A stretch of DNA of 64,000 nucleotides from the NCBI RefSeq assembly GCF_026008495.1, contig NZ_BQUN01000098.1:124001-188000 (forward strand), in the 5' to 3' direction. The stretch is from Streptomyces sp. A012304 (GTDB taxonomy: Bacteria; Actinomycetota; Actinomycetes; Streptomycetales; Streptomycetaceae). The translations under genes and the position numbers were made by a program. Under the pieces are notes generated by a model, which made no database searches, was not told the DNA's origin, and saw nothing but the letters and a program-made list of their open reading frames with translations. Of this stretch, positions 9,741-18,422 are shown piece by piece. The number at the start of each line of letters is the position of its first letter. Position 1 is the stretch's first letter.

Positions 9741-10481
9741 TCAGTTGAGACTGGTCGGCCCGCGGGTGAGGTCCGCCGCGGGCAGCGAGGGCAGGCTACG
9801 CAGGATCGCCGTCTCCGCGCGCAGCAGTTTCAGCTCGTCGCGCAGCCGGGAGGCGGTGTCCGGCGCCTGGAGCAGCCGCTGCTTGGTCGGCGTGTCCAGC
9901 ATCATCGCGGCCGCCACCAGGTACGACACCACGGACGGTTCGTCCGGCAGATCCGCGCCGGTGGTCAGTGACCGCTCCCGGGCGCCCGCGAGGCGCTTCT
10001 GGTACTGGCGGAAGGCCCGCAGCACGCCCTCGGCGAGGGTGCCCGCCTCGTCGCCCGGCTCCTCCGGCAGCTCCTGGAGCTCCGCCGTCAGGAACGGGCC
10101 GGAGGAGTCCACCGACAACAGCCGCACCCGGGTCGTGCCGGTGGCGAGCACCTCGAAGGTGCCGTCGGCCCGCTCCCGGATCGTCGCCGCGTCGGCGACA
10201 CAGCCGACCTTGTGGAAGGCCTGGGCGGGGTCGTCGCCGAAGCCGGCCGCCGGTCCCCGCTGGGGCAGCGCCGTCGGGTCCGGCATGCCCGGGGCGGTGG
10301 GAGCCACCTCGTGGCCGTCGCGGATGGCGACCACGGCGAACCTGCGCGGTTCGTCCTCCGGGGTCTTCAACAGGTCGCGCATCAGGGCGCGATAGCGCTC
10401 CTCGAAGACGTTGAGCGGGAGCACGAGCCCCGGGAACAGCACCGAGTTCAGGGGAAAGAGCGGCAGCCGGACGGTGGTCAC
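9741..10481 (-). CDS. LON peptidase substrate-binding domain protein
   Basis: The 246-aa product matches stand-alone LON N-terminal (PUA-like) domain proteins. The diagnostic start is RLPLFPLNSVLFPGLVLPLNVFEERYR, given here only in part: LPLFPLNSVLFPG near residues 6-18 and VFEERYR near 24-30. There is no AAA+ or protease domain, so it is not a Lon protease; a role in substrate recognition is only inferred. GTG 10481 lacks a ribosome-binding site. On this strand a TAGGCT hexamer ends 8 bases before it and overlaps the TAG stop of the upstream gene, suggesting a leaderless internal promoter. Confidence 0.85.
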   Translation of the reverse strand: MTTVRLPLFPLNSVLFPGLVLPLNVFEERYRALMRDLLKTPEDEPRRFAVVAIRDGHEVAPTAPGMPDPTALPQRGPAAGFGDDPAQAFHKVGCVADAATIRERADGTFEVLATGTTRVRLLSVDSSGPFLTAELQELPEEPGDEAGTLAEGVLRAFRQYQKRLAGARERSLTTGADLPDEPSVVSYLVAAAMMLDTPTKQRLLQAPDTASRLRDELKLLRAETAILRSLPSLPAADLTRGPTSLN

Positions 10482-10492
10482 GACGCAGAAGC

Positions 10493-11530
10493 CTAGTGGT
10501 CCGCCGGGTACGCGCGTTCCCCGTGTCCGTCCCTGGGGGGCGACGCGGGCTGCCCGGACGTCTGCGAGCACACGCTCTCGCGGACCGCGAGGAAGTGCCC
10601 GAGGGGGTCGTCCGACAGCCGGCCCCAGGGGAAGGACGTGGCGTACGGGCCGATCAGACGCAGCTGGGCGAGGGCGTCCTCGCGGCGGCCGAGGCGGACC
10701 AGGACGTACGTCAGGAGGTTGCGGATCTCGGCCGGCCAGGGGTCGGCGACCGGGAAGCGGGCGGACAGGCCGATGGCCCGGTCGGCGGCCGCGTCGAGGC
10801 GTTCGCGGGGCACGTCGGGCCCACAGCCGTCGGTGAGGTAGGCGAAGGCCGCCCGCACCGGCAGGGCCTGCACCAGGGAGCCCGCCGGGGCGTCCTGCGC
10901 GGCCCGGTCGGCGAAGTCGAAGCACTCGCGGTGCGAGCCGTGCCAGGACTCGGCCAGATAGCGCTTGGCGGCCACATGGCAGCCGTAGTGGTGCGGGGCG
11001 CGCCGCAGGGCCGCCTCCCACAGCTCCCCGAAGTACTTGTGCCCGGCGTGGGTACCGCGCGCGTGGTCCAGCGCGATCCGCCAGGGCACCGGGTCGCGGA
11101 CGTCGCTCTGCGCGGCGGCCGTGATCAGCGGGCTCACCTCGCGCAGCAGCTCGGCCCGGGCCGGTGAGCGCCAGGCGCGGTCCACCGCGAGCTGGGCGGA
11201 GACCAGCAGCACGTCCGGGTCGCGCGGGGCGGCGGCGCGCCACTCCTTGAACCACTCCGGGCGGGCGTCGGCGAAGGAGGCCAGGCGCGTGGTGTACCGG
11301 TCGTGGTACTCCCACTCGGCGCGTTCGCGGGTGCCGGCCAGGAGCGCGGCGGCCGGCCGGTACGCGCCCTGACCGGCGGCGACCAGCGCGGGCCCGAGCC
11401 GGTCGTCGGGCACGTCGAGGAGCACCTCGTCGTCGGCCGGAAGCCCGCCGGCGGGGTGGGGGGCGGCGGTCCGGGCCCGCCGGGACGTCGCCGTCCGGGA
11501 GGCACGGATGAACGGGGGCAGCAGAGCCAT
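10493..11530 (-). CDS. Uncharacterised actinobacterial protein, helical repeat-like
   Basis: A 345-aa soluble protein. After a basic, proline-containing N-terminus of about 30 residues it is almost wholly alpha-helical in character, with repeated WR/W-containing helices (EWFKEWRAAAPRD, WRIALDHARGTH, LGRREDALAQLRLIG) that look like tetratricopeptide-type packing. Histidine and tryptophan are frequent around residues 150-200. No catalytic motif is recognised; similarity to DUF4034-type proteins is possible but unproven. ATG 11530 has no clear ribosome-binding site. It heads a three-gene minus-strand run with the LON-domain gene and ybaK. Confidence 0.7.
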   Translation of the reverse strand: MALLPPFIRASRTATSRRARTAAPHPAGGLPADDEVLLDVPDDRLGPALVAAGQGAYRPAAALLAGTRERAEWEYHDRYTTRLASFADARPEWFKEWRAAAPRDPDVLLVSAQLAVDRAWRSPARAELLREVSPLITAAAQSDVRDPVPWRIALDHARGTHAGHKYFGELWEAALRRAPHHYGCHVAAKRYLAESWHGSHRECFDFADRAAQDAPAGSLVQALPVRAAFAYLTDGCGPDVPRERLDAAADRAIGLSARFPVADPWPAEIRNLLTYVLVRLGRREDALAQLRLIGPYATSFPWGRLSDDPLGHFLAVRESVCSQTSGQPASPPRDGHGERAYPADH

Positions 11531-11693
11531 GGTTTTGCCATTGAAAAGCCGCTGGTCGACCCTGCGCCAGAGGGTGCGGCGAACCTGCGGAAAGTTGTAC
11601 GCCGCCAGGTCAAGGAAAAGTAAAAGGTGACTGTTCGACAGCTGTTCCTCAGCTTTCTGGTCGCTTCTCGGTCATCGCGTCCGGCGTCCGGCG

Positions 11694-13280
11694 TCAACCG
11701 CGCCGCAGCAGCCGCGTCGCCCCCGCCGCCACCGTCGTCGCCAGGATCCAGCCCAGCAGGATCATCGCAGCCTGGAGCCACTGCCAGCCGCCCTGCATCC
11801 GCCACTGGCCGGCCTGCCCCAGGTCGATCACCGGAAGCAGCAGGTCCAGCGCGAACAGCGCCGGATTCCACGGCGGGTGCCCCTCGCGGCTGACCGGCGG
11901 ATGCTCGGCCTGTGCGAACGCCACGGAGCTGACCGCCCACAGCACCGCCATCCACACCGCGGCCCGGCCCGGCCGATATCCGTAGGCCACCGTCCAGTCC
12001 TGCGCGTACCCCCACAGCTTGGCGGCCGGCGGCAGCGTCTCGCGGCGGCGGCGCTGCTTGGCGAGCAGCACCTCGCGGGCGTCCTCGTCCTCCCCGCCCG
12101 CCCGCAGCACGGCCGCCAGCCGCTCGTACGGCTCCGGGTTGTACTCGGCGGTCGCGGCGGCCACCCACTGAAGCCGCTCGGTCAGCGGGAACGGCCCCTG
12201 CGGCACCAGGTTCTCGTACGTGAAGCCGCCCATGTGCAGACGGCCGGGGCCCGGCCAGGCGCTCGCCCGGTCCACCAGGTTGACCACCCGCGCCCCGGAC
12301 AGCACCACCTTGCCGCGCTGCGGCTGCTCCCCGAGGAAGCGCAGTTCGGGCGTCTGCACCCGGCGCAGCGACAGTTCCTGCTCCTCCGTGAAGGCGAACC
12401 GGGCCTGGTCCAGGTCGACGGCGTCCCCGAACCGCCCGTCGTCCAGCCGCACCCCGCCCCGGCACTCGAAACGCTGGACGCGGGTCCCGCGCGCGGGCGT
12501 GGTGCCGCTCACCGCCAGGCCGCCCACCCCGGCCGGAGTCAGATACAGGGACCGCTCGACGGTCAGCTGGGGCGCGTTCAGCGCGAACCGTGTGTACGGG
12601 TTGGTCAGCCGGGCCCCGCGCAGGCTCAGCGACACGCCGATCTGCGCGCTGCGCAGCCGCAGCTCGCCGTGCGACTCCAGCAGCTCCGCCTGGAGGTCCT
12701 GGCCGACGGTCAGGCCGTCGGCGGACACCGAGCGGCCGGTGCGGTCGCGGTAGACGATCGCCTGGTTGAGCAGCAGGTCGGTGCCGATGTGCGCGTCCGT
12801 GAGGCGGACGCCGTTGTGGAAGCGGCAGCGCGGCAGGTGCAGATCACCCTCCGTCTGGAGCCGGGCCGCCTCCAGCCGGGGCACCGAGCAGTCCACCATC
12901 CGCAGGGTCGTCACCCGCGCCTCAGGCAGCAGCACGTCCCGTTCGAACCGGCACCGCTTCAGCTCCAGGTACGGCTCCACCGTGCCGCCCGCGAGGTCGA
13001 GCGTGCCGCTGATCTGCACGCCGACCAGCTTGAGCGAGGACACCCGGCCCGCGAGCGCGGGCGGACCGTCCAGCAGCAGCCAGGCCACGATCCGGGCCCG
13101 CACGGTCCGCGACTCGCCCCACGGATGCCCGCCGTGCGGATCGTCGACGACGGTGTCGCCGCTGCTCAGGTCGTAGACGGTGCCGTTGCGGAAGGCCTGC
13201 CACATGCCGGCCTCGGCGGCGGTCAGGTCGTCCGGCAGGTCCCCGGCGTCCCCGGTGATGAGGCCGGCCCCTTCGGTCAC
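11694..13280 (-). CDS. Membrane protein with beta-helix-like repeats
   Basis: A 528-aa protein. Residues 60-330 contain many regularly spaced short strands with alternating leucine and polar residues (for example LKLVGVQISGTLDL, LELKRCRFERDV, LRLRSAQIGVSLSLRGA), which resemble pentapeptide or right-handed beta-helix proteins. The C-terminal 110 residues include two hydrophobic segments (AAVWMAVLWAVSSVAFA and the AAMILLGWILATTVAAG region) that would anchor it in the membrane. GTG 13280 is preceded by GAGGAGG about 12 bases upstream. The family is common in Streptomyces and often loosely labelled oxidoreductase, but no cofactor motif is visible. Confidence 0.75.
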   Translation of the reverse strand: MTEGAGLITGDAGDLPDDLTAAEAGMWQAFRNGTVYDLSSGDTVVDDPHGGHPWGESRTVRARIVAWLLLDGPPALAGRVSSLKLVGVQISGTLDLAGGTVEPYLELKRCRFERDVLLPEARVTTLRMVDCSVPRLEAARLQTEGDLHLPRCRFHNGVRLTDAHIGTDLLLNQAIVYRDRTGRSVSADGLTVGQDLQAELLESHGELRLRSAQIGVSLSLRGARLTNPYTRFALNAPQLTVERSLYLTPAGVGGLAVSGTTPARGTRVQRFECRGGVRLDDGRFGDAVDLDQARFAFTEEQELSLRRVQTPELRFLGEQPQRGKVVLSGARVVNLVDRASAWPGPGRLHMGGFTYENLVPQGPFPLTERLQWVAAATAEYNPEPYERLAAVLRAGGEDEDAREVLLAKQRRRRETLPPAAKLWGYAQDWTVAYGYRPGRAAVWMAVLWAVSSVAFAQAEHPPVSREGHPPWNPALFALDLLLPVIDLGQAGQWRMQGGWQWLQAAMILLGWILATTVAAGATRLLRRG

Positions 13281-13408
13281 GCTGCTCGTTCCTCCTCATG
13301 ACCAGGAAAGCCCAGGAGAAGCCCTGGTTTCGCACAACCGTTCATGCCCGCTGAGTGACGCCCTGAACGCTAAGGGTGAAGGAGATCTTCCGGATTCGGC
13401 CACGTTCT

Positions 13409-13425
13409 GTATCAGCCATTGATAC
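13409..13425. promoter_or_regulatory. Inverted repeat upstream of hisD
   Basis: GTATCA and TGATAC form perfect 6-bp arms around GCCAT, 42 bases upstream of the hisD start. It lies between hisD and the divergent membrane-protein gene. It could be an operator for either gene; no regulator is assigned. Confidence 0.35.
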
Positions 13426-13466
13426 GTGCCGACGCCTCACGATCCCGGTCTGCGAGAATTGAGGGC

Positions 13467-14792
13467 GTGATCTCCCGAATCGATCTGCGCGGCGACGCCC
13501 TCCCCGAGGGCCCCGCCCTGCGCGACCTGCTGCCCCGAGCCGACTTCGACGTCTCGGCCGCCCTGGAGAAGGTGCGTCCGATCTGCGAAGCCGTGCATCA
13601 TCGGGGCGACGCGGCGCTGATCGACTTCGCCGAGAGGTTCGACGGCGTCCGGCTCGACCAGGTACGGGTGCCCGCGGCGGCCCTCGCCCGCGCCCTGGAG
13701 GAACTCGACCCCGCCGTGCGCGCGGCCCTGGAGGAGTCCATCCGCCGCGCCCGCCTCGTCCACCGCGCCCAGCGCCGTACGACCCACACGACACAGGTCG
13801 TGCCGGGCGGCTCCGTGACCGAGAAGTGGGTTCCGGTCGAGCGGGTCGGGCTCTACGCGCCCGGCGGCCGGTCGGTCTACCCGTCCTCCGTGGTCATGAA
13901 CGTCGTGCCCGCGCAGGAGGCCGGCGTCGAGTCGATCGCGCTCGCCTCCCCGGCGCAGGCCGAGTTCGGCGGCCTGCCGCACCCGACGATCCTCGCCGCC
14001 TGCGCCCTGCTCGGCGTCGACGAGGTGTACGCCGCGGGCGGTGCCACCGCCGTCGCGATGTTCGCGTACGGCACCGAGTCCTGCCCGCCCGCCAACATGG
14101 TTACCGGCCCCGGCAACATCTGGGTCGCCGCGGCCAAGCGCTACTTCACCGGCAAGATCGGCATCGACGCCGAGGCCGGCCCCACCGAGATCGCGGTCCT
14201 CGCCGACTCCACGGCCGACCCGGCGCACGTCGCCTCCGACCTGATCAGCCAGGCCGAGCACGACCCGCTGGCCGCCGCCGTGCTGGTCACCGACTCCGTG
14301 GAGCTCGCGGACGCGGTGGAGAAGGAGCTGGAACCCCAGATCGCGGCCACCCGGCACATCGACGACCGGATCGTGCCGGCCCTGACCGGCAAGCAGTCCG
14401 CGATCGTCCTCGTGGACGGCGTCGAGGAGGGCCTGCGGGTGGTCGACGCGTACGGCGCCGAGCACCTGGAGATCCAGACCGCCGACGCGGCCGCCGTGGC
14501 CGACCGCGTGAAGAACGCGGGCGCGGTCTTCATCGGCCCCTGGGCACCGGTCTCCCTCGGCGACTACGCGGCCGGATCCAACCACGTCCTGCCCACCGGC
14601 GGCTGCGCCTGCCACTCCTCGGGCCTGTCCGTCCAGTCCTTCCTGCGCGGCATCCACATCGTCGACTACACGAAGGACGCGCTGGCCGAGGTCGCCCACC
14701 ACGTGGTGACGCTGGCGGAGGCGGAGGACCTGCCCGCGCACGGCGCGGCGATCAAGGCAAGGTTCGGCTGGAAGGTGCCTGAGAGCAAGTGA
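13467..14792 (+). CDS. hisD: Histidinol dehydrogenase
   Basis: Catalyses the last two oxidations of histidine synthesis, L-histidinol to L-histidine with 2 NAD+. The 441-aa product has the zinc-site motif SQAEHDP (Gln and His ligands), the NMVTGPGNIWV segment and the family signature GDYAAGSNHVLPT near the C-terminal third. GTG 13467 is the likely start: it begins the conserved ISRIDLRG sequence and lies 7 bases after a GAGAAT hexamer, a leaderless arrangement. It is the first gene of the his operon and its stop overlaps the hisC start in GTGA. Confidence 0.96.
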   Translation: MISRIDLRGDALPEGPALRDLLPRADFDVSAALEKVRPICEAVHHRGDAALIDFAERFDGVRLDQVRVPAAALARALEELDPAVRAALEESIRRARLVHRAQRRTTHTTQVVPGGSVTEKWVPVERVGLYAPGGRSVYPSSVVMNVVPAQEAGVESIALASPAQAEFGGLPHPTILAACALLGVDEVYAAGGATAVAMFAYGTESCPPANMVTGPGNIWVAAAKRYFTGKIGIDAEAGPTEIAVLADSTADPAHVASDLISQAEHDPLAAAVLVTDSVELADAVEKELEPQIAATRHIDDRIVPALTGKQSAIVLVDGVEEGLRVVDAYGAEHLEIQTADAAAVADRVKNAGAVFIGPWAPVSLGDYAAGSNHVLPTGGCACHSSGLSVQSFLRGIHIVDYTKDALAEVAHHVVTLAEAEDLPAHGAAIKARFGWKVPESK

Positions 14793-15898
14793 GCTTCGGA
14801 ATCGACGATCTTCCCGTACGGGACGAGCTGCGCGGCAAGACCCCTTACGGCGCGCCCCAATTGGACGTCCCCGTACGACTGAACACCAACGAGAACCCCT
14901 ACCCGCTGCCCGAGCCGCTCGTCGAGCGGATCGCCGAGCGGGTGCGCGAGGCGGCCCGCGACCTCAACCGCTACCCGGACCGGGACGCCGTCGAGCTGCG
15001 CACCCGGCTCGCCGCGTACCTGACGGACACCTGCGGGTACCAGGTCGGCCTGGCCAACGTGTGGGCCGCCAACGGCTCCAACGAGGTCCTCCAGCAGCTC
15101 CTGCAGACCTTCGGCGGCCCGGGCCGCAGCGCGATCGGCTTCGAGCCGTCGTACTCGATGCACGGGCTCATCGCGCGCGGCACGGGGACGGGCTGGATCT
15201 CCGGCCCCCGCCACGAGGACTTCACCATCGACGTCGCGGCGGCCGAGAAGGCGATCGCGGAGCACCGGCCGGACGTCGTCTTCATCACCACCCCCAACAA
15301 CCCCACCGGCACCGCCGTCCCCGCCGAGACGGTCCTCGCGCTGTACGAGGCGGCGCAGGCGGCCAAGCCGTCGATGGTCATCGTGGACGAGGCGTACATC
15401 GAGTTCAGCCACGGCGACTCGCTGCTGCCGCTGCTCGAAGGTCGGCCGAATCTCGTCGTCTCCCGGACGATGTCGAAGGCCTTCGGCGCGGCCGGTCTGC
15501 GCCTGGGCTACCTCGCCGCCCACCCGGCGGTCGTGGACGCCGTGCAGCTCGTCCGGCTGCCGTACCACCTCTCGGCCGTCACCCAGGCGACCGCCCTGGC
15601 CGCCCTGGAGCACACCGACACGCTGCTGAAGTACGTCGAGCAGCTGAAGGCGGAGCGCGACCGTCTGGTCGGCGAACTGCTGGCGATCGGCTACGAGGTG
15701 ACGGCCTCGGACGCCAACTTCGTGCAGTTCGGGCGGTTCGACGACGCCCACGCGGTCTGGCGGAAGATCCTCGACCGGGGCGTCCTGGTCCGGGACAACG
15801 GCGTTCCGGGGTGGCTGCGGGTCACCGCCGGCACCCCCGAAGAGAACGACGCGTTCCTCGACGCGGTCCGTGAAGTGAAGAAGGAGCAGGGTTCATGA
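14789..15898 (+). CDS. hisC: Histidinol-phosphate aminotransferase
   Basis: A PLP-dependent fold-type I aminotransferase of 369 aa that makes histidinol phosphate from imidazole acetol phosphate and glutamate. The PLP lysine is Lys230 in SRTMSKAFGAAGLRLGY. Upstream are the NENPYPLPEP substrate region, TTPNNPTGT and the VDEAYIEF Asp/Tyr pair that contact the cofactor. GTG 14789 overlaps the hisD stop by four bases and the stop overlaps hisB ATG, so translation is probably coupled. Confidence 0.96.
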   Translation: MSFGIDDLPVRDELRGKTPYGAPQLDVPVRLNTNENPYPLPEPLVERIAERVREAARDLNRYPDRDAVELRTRLAAYLTDTCGYQVGLANVWAANGSNEVLQQLLQTFGGPGRSAIGFEPSYSMHGLIARGTGTGWISGPRHEDFTIDVAAAEKAIAEHRPDVVFITTPNNPTGTAVPAETVLALYEAAQAAKPSMVIVDEAYIEFSHGDSLLPLLEGRPNLVVSRTMSKAFGAAGLRLGYLAAHPAVVDAVQLVRLPYHLSAVTQATALAALEHTDTLLKYVEQLKAERDRLVGELLAIGYEVTASDANFVQFGRFDDAHAVWRKILDRGVLVRDNGVPGWLRVTAGTPEENDAFLDAVREVKKEQGS

Positions 15899-16497
15899 CT
15901 CGCGCAGGGCGCATCGGAAGGGTCGAGCGCACCACCAAGGAGACGTCTGTCCTGGTCGAGATCGACCTCGACGGCACGGGCAGGACCGACATCGCGACCG
16001 GTGTCGGCTTCTACGACCACATGCTCGACCAGCTCGGCCGGCACGGTCTGTTCGACCTGACCGTGAAGACCGACGGCGACCTGCACATCGACTCCCACCA
16101 CACCATCGAGGACACCGCCCTCGCGCTGGGCGCCGCCTTCAAGCAGGCCCTCGGCGACAAGGTGGGCATCTACCGCTTCGGCAACTGCACGGTCCCGCTG
16201 GACGAGTCCCTCGCCCAGGTGACGGTGGACCTCTCCGGCCGCCCGTACCTGGTGCACACCGAGCCCGAGAAGATGGCGCCGATGATCGGCGAGTACGACA
16301 CCACGATGACCCGGCACATCCTGGAGTCCTTCGTCGCCCAGGCGCAGATAGCGCTGCACGTGCACGTGCCCTACGGGCGCAACGCGCACCACATCGTGGA
16401 GTGCCAGTTCAAGGCGCTGGCCCGCGCCCTGCGGTACGCCTCCGAGCGCGACCCGCGCGCGGCCGGGATCCTCCCCTCCACGAAGGGCGCCCTGTGA
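15895..16497 (+). CDS. hisB: Imidazoleglycerol-phosphate dehydratase
   Basis: A 200-aa monofunctional HisB, which dehydrates imidazole glycerol phosphate to imidazole acetol phosphate using manganese. Metal-binding histidine motifs are clear: HMLDQLGRHG, DSHHTIEDTALALG and the C-terminal NAHHIVECQFKALARAL. Length agrees with actinobacterial HisB lacking the phosphatase domain of E. coli. It overlaps hisC by ATGA, and the following small membrane gene starts in its stop codon. Confidence 0.96.
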   Translation: MTRAGRIGRVERTTKETSVLVEIDLDGTGRTDIATGVGFYDHMLDQLGRHGLFDLTVKTDGDLHIDSHHTIEDTALALGAAFKQALGDKVGIYRFGNCTVPLDESLAQVTVDLSGRPYLVHTEPEKMAPMIGEYDTTMTRHILESFVAQAQIALHVHVPYGRNAHHIVECQFKALARALRYASERDPRAAGILPSTKGAL

Positions 16498-16658
16498 ACG
16501 GCCTGTCGACCGTCCTGATCGTCGTCGGCCTCTTCCTGGTCGGCGGCATCTACTCCTTCGTCAAGCAGGAAATGCCGAGGAGCCTGATCGTGCTGCTCTC
16601 GATCGGCGCCGCGATGTGTCTCGTCGCCGGCGTCCTCAGGCTGGAGGTGTGGAATTGA
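16494..16658 (+). CDS. Small two-helix membrane protein inside the his operon
   Basis: A 54-aa frame from GTG 16494 that overlaps the hisB stop by four bases and whose own stop overlaps the hisH start. It has two hydrophobic segments (TVLIVVGLFLVGGIY and LIVLLSIGAAMCLVAGV) joined by a short charged turn (VKQEMPR). The overlaps at both ends and the membrane pattern argue that it is translated. No family function is recognised. Its position in a cytosolic pathway is odd and may mean it is expressed with, rather than used by, histidine synthesis. Confidence 0.75.
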   Translation: MNGLSTVLIVVGLFLVGGIYSFVKQEMPRSLIVLLSIGAAMCLVAGVLRLEVWN

Positions 16659-17299
16659 GCGCCGGGACCAAGAAGGTCGTCGTCTTCGACTACGGCTTCG
16701 GCAACGTCCGCTCCGCCGAACGCGCCCTCGCGCGCACCGGGGCCGACGTCGAGATCACACGGGACTTCGACCGGGCGATGAACGCCGACGGGCTGCTGGT
16801 GCCCGGCGTCGGCGCCTTCGCCGCCTGCATGAGCGGCCTGCGCGAGGCCCGCGGTGACTGGATCATCGACCGCCGGCTGTCCGGCGGCCGCCCGGTGATG
16901 GGCATCTGCGTCGGCATGCAGATCCTGTTCGCGCGCGGCATCGAGCACGGCGTCGAGACCGAGGGCCTCGACGAGTGGCCCGGCGCGGTCGAGCCGCTCC
17001 AGGCCGACATCGTGCCCCACATGGGCTGGAACACCGTCGACGCCCCGGCCGACTCCGAGCTGTTCGCCGGCCTGGACCCGGACGCGCGTTTCTACTTCGT
17101 GCACTCCTACGCCGTCCACGACTGGTCCCTGGAGACGCACAACCCGACCCTGCGGGCCCCCAAGGTGACCTGGTCGACGCACGGCAAGCCGTTCGTGGCG
17201 GCCGTGGAGAACGACGCCCTGTGGGCCACCCAGTTCCACCCCGAGAAGTCCGGCGACGCCGGAGCCCAGCTCCTCACCAACTGGATCGGAACCCTGTGA
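16655..17299 (+). CDS. hisH: Imidazole glycerol phosphate synthase, glutaminase subunit
   Basis: A class I glutamine amidotransferase of 214 aa that supplies ammonia to HisF. The catalytic triad is visible as Cys85 in GICVGMQ and His/Glu in TQFHPEKSG. TTG 16655 is chosen because GGAGG lies 7 bases upstream; the in-frame GTG 16649 would be only one base from that site. The start overlaps the stop of the small membrane gene (TTGA), and the stop overlaps the priA start. HisF lies two genes downstream. Confidence 0.95.
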   Translation: MSAGTKKVVVFDYGFGNVRSAERALARTGADVEITRDFDRAMNADGLLVPGVGAFAACMSGLREARGDWIIDRRLSGGRPVMGICVGMQILFARGIEHGVETEGLDEWPGAVEPLQADIVPHMGWNTVDAPADSELFAGLDPDARFYFVHSYAVHDWSLETHNPTLRAPKVTWSTHGKPFVAAVENDALWATQFHPEKSGDAGAQLLTNWIGTL

Positions 17300-18021
17300 G
17301 CAAGCTCGAACTCCTCCCCGCCGTCGACGTCCGCGACGGCCAGGCCGTCCGCCTCGTGCACGGCGAGTCCGGCACCGAGACCTCCTACGGCTCCCCGCTG
17401 GAGGCCGCCCTCGCCTGGCAGCGGGCCGGCGCCGAGTGGCTGCACCTGGTCGACCTGGACGCCGCGTTCGGCACCGGCGACAACCGGGAGCTGATCGCCG
17501 AGGTGACCCGGGCGATGGACATCAAGGTGGAGCTGTCCGGCGGCATCCGTGACGACGACACCCTCGCCGCCGCCCTCGCCACCGGCTGCACCCGCGTCAA
17601 CCTCGGCACGGCCGCCCTGGAGACCCCCGAGTGGGTCGCCAAGGTCATCGCCGAGCACGGCGACAAGATCGCCGTCGGCCTCGACGTGCGCGGCACCACC
17701 CTGCGCGGCCGTGGCTGGACCCGCGACGGCGGCGACCTCTACGAGACGCTGGAGCGGCTCAACAAGGAGGGCTGCGCCCGGTACGTCGTCACCGACATCG
17801 CCAAGGACGGCACCCTCCAGGGCCCCAACCTGGAGCTGCTGAAGAACGTCTGCGCGGCGACCGACCGTCCCGTCGTGGCCTCCGGTGGTGTGTCGTCCCT
17901 CGACGACCTGCGCGCCATCGCCGAGCTGGTGCCCCTCGGTGTCGAGGGCTCCATCGTCGGGAAGGCGCTGTACGCGAAGGCGTTCACCCTGGAAGAGGCC
18001 TTGGAGGCTGTGTCGTCATGA
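17296..18021 (+). CDS. priA: Bifunctional phosphoribosyl isomerase (HisA/TrpF activity)
   Basis: A TIM-barrel isomerase of 241 aa. Known PriA enzymes of Streptomyces and mycobacteria isomerise both ProFAR (histidine pathway) and phosphoribosyl anthranilate (tryptophan pathway). Key features are LLPAVDVRDGQAVRL with the first catalytic Asp, the VELSGGIRDD phosphate loop, and VTDIAKDGTLQGPN with the second catalytic Asp. No trpF occurs beside trpC, trpB and trpA in this window, which supports the double role. It overlaps hisH by GTGA and the following RidA gene by ATGA. Confidence 0.94.
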   Translation: MSKLELLPAVDVRDGQAVRLVHGESGTETSYGSPLEAALAWQRAGAEWLHLVDLDAAFGTGDNRELIAEVTRAMDIKVELSGGIRDDDTLAAALATGCTRVNLGTAALETPEWVAKVIAEHGDKIAVGLDVRGTTLRGRGWTRDGGDLYETLERLNKEGCARYVVTDIAKDGTLQGPNLELLKNVCAATDRPVVASGGVSSLDDLRAIAELVPLGVEGSIVGKALYAKAFTLEEALEAVSS

Positions 18022-18422
18022 CGTCCGAAGCCGTGCGGCGCGTGCAGAGCGGAAGTCCCTGGGAAGAGAGTTTCGGATTCGCGCGCGCCGTGGCGGCGGG
18101 CGACCGCGTCCTGGTGGGGGGCACGACCGCCTTCAAGGGCAGCGTGCTGCACGGCGAGGGCGACCCGTACGAGCAGGCCAAGGTCGCGTTCACCAGCGCG
18201 ATCGAGGCGATCGGCGAGTTCGGGCTCGGCGTCGGGTCCGTGATCCGCACGCGTATGTTCCTGAGCCACGCGCGGGACGTCGACGCCGTGGGCCGGGCCC
18301 ATCAGGAGCTGTTCGACACCGTGCGCCCGGTCGCGACCCTGCTGGTCGTGGAGGGCTTCGTCGACCCGCGCATCCTGGTCGAAGTGGAACTGGAAGCATT
18401 CAGAGGAGCCGAGAAGTCATGA
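18018..18422 (+). CDS. RidA family protein
   Basis: A 134-aa protein of the RidA/YjgF/Rid superfamily, trimeric enzymes that hydrolyse reactive enamine/imine intermediates from PLP enzymes. Family features are the FARAVAAGDRVLVGGTT start and SVIRTRMFLSH with the imine-binding arginine, followed by the VEVELEAF end. It overlaps priA and hisF by ATGA at both ends. HisC in the same operon is PLP-dependent but forms no obvious RidA substrate, so the reason for this placement is unclear. Confidence 0.9.
   Translation: MTSEAVRRVQSGSPWEESFGFARAVAAGDRVLVGGTTAFKGSVLHGEGDPYEQAKVAFTSAIEAIGEFGLGVGSVIRTRMFLSHARDVDAVGRAHQELFDTVRPVATLLVVEGFVDPRILVEVELEAFRGAEKS

Noticed and set aside
13342..13419. 25-codon minus-strand frame starting MADTERGRIRK in the hisD upstream region
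   Set aside because: It looks protein-like but lacks a ribosome-binding site, overlaps the inverted repeat and cannot be distinguished from chance.
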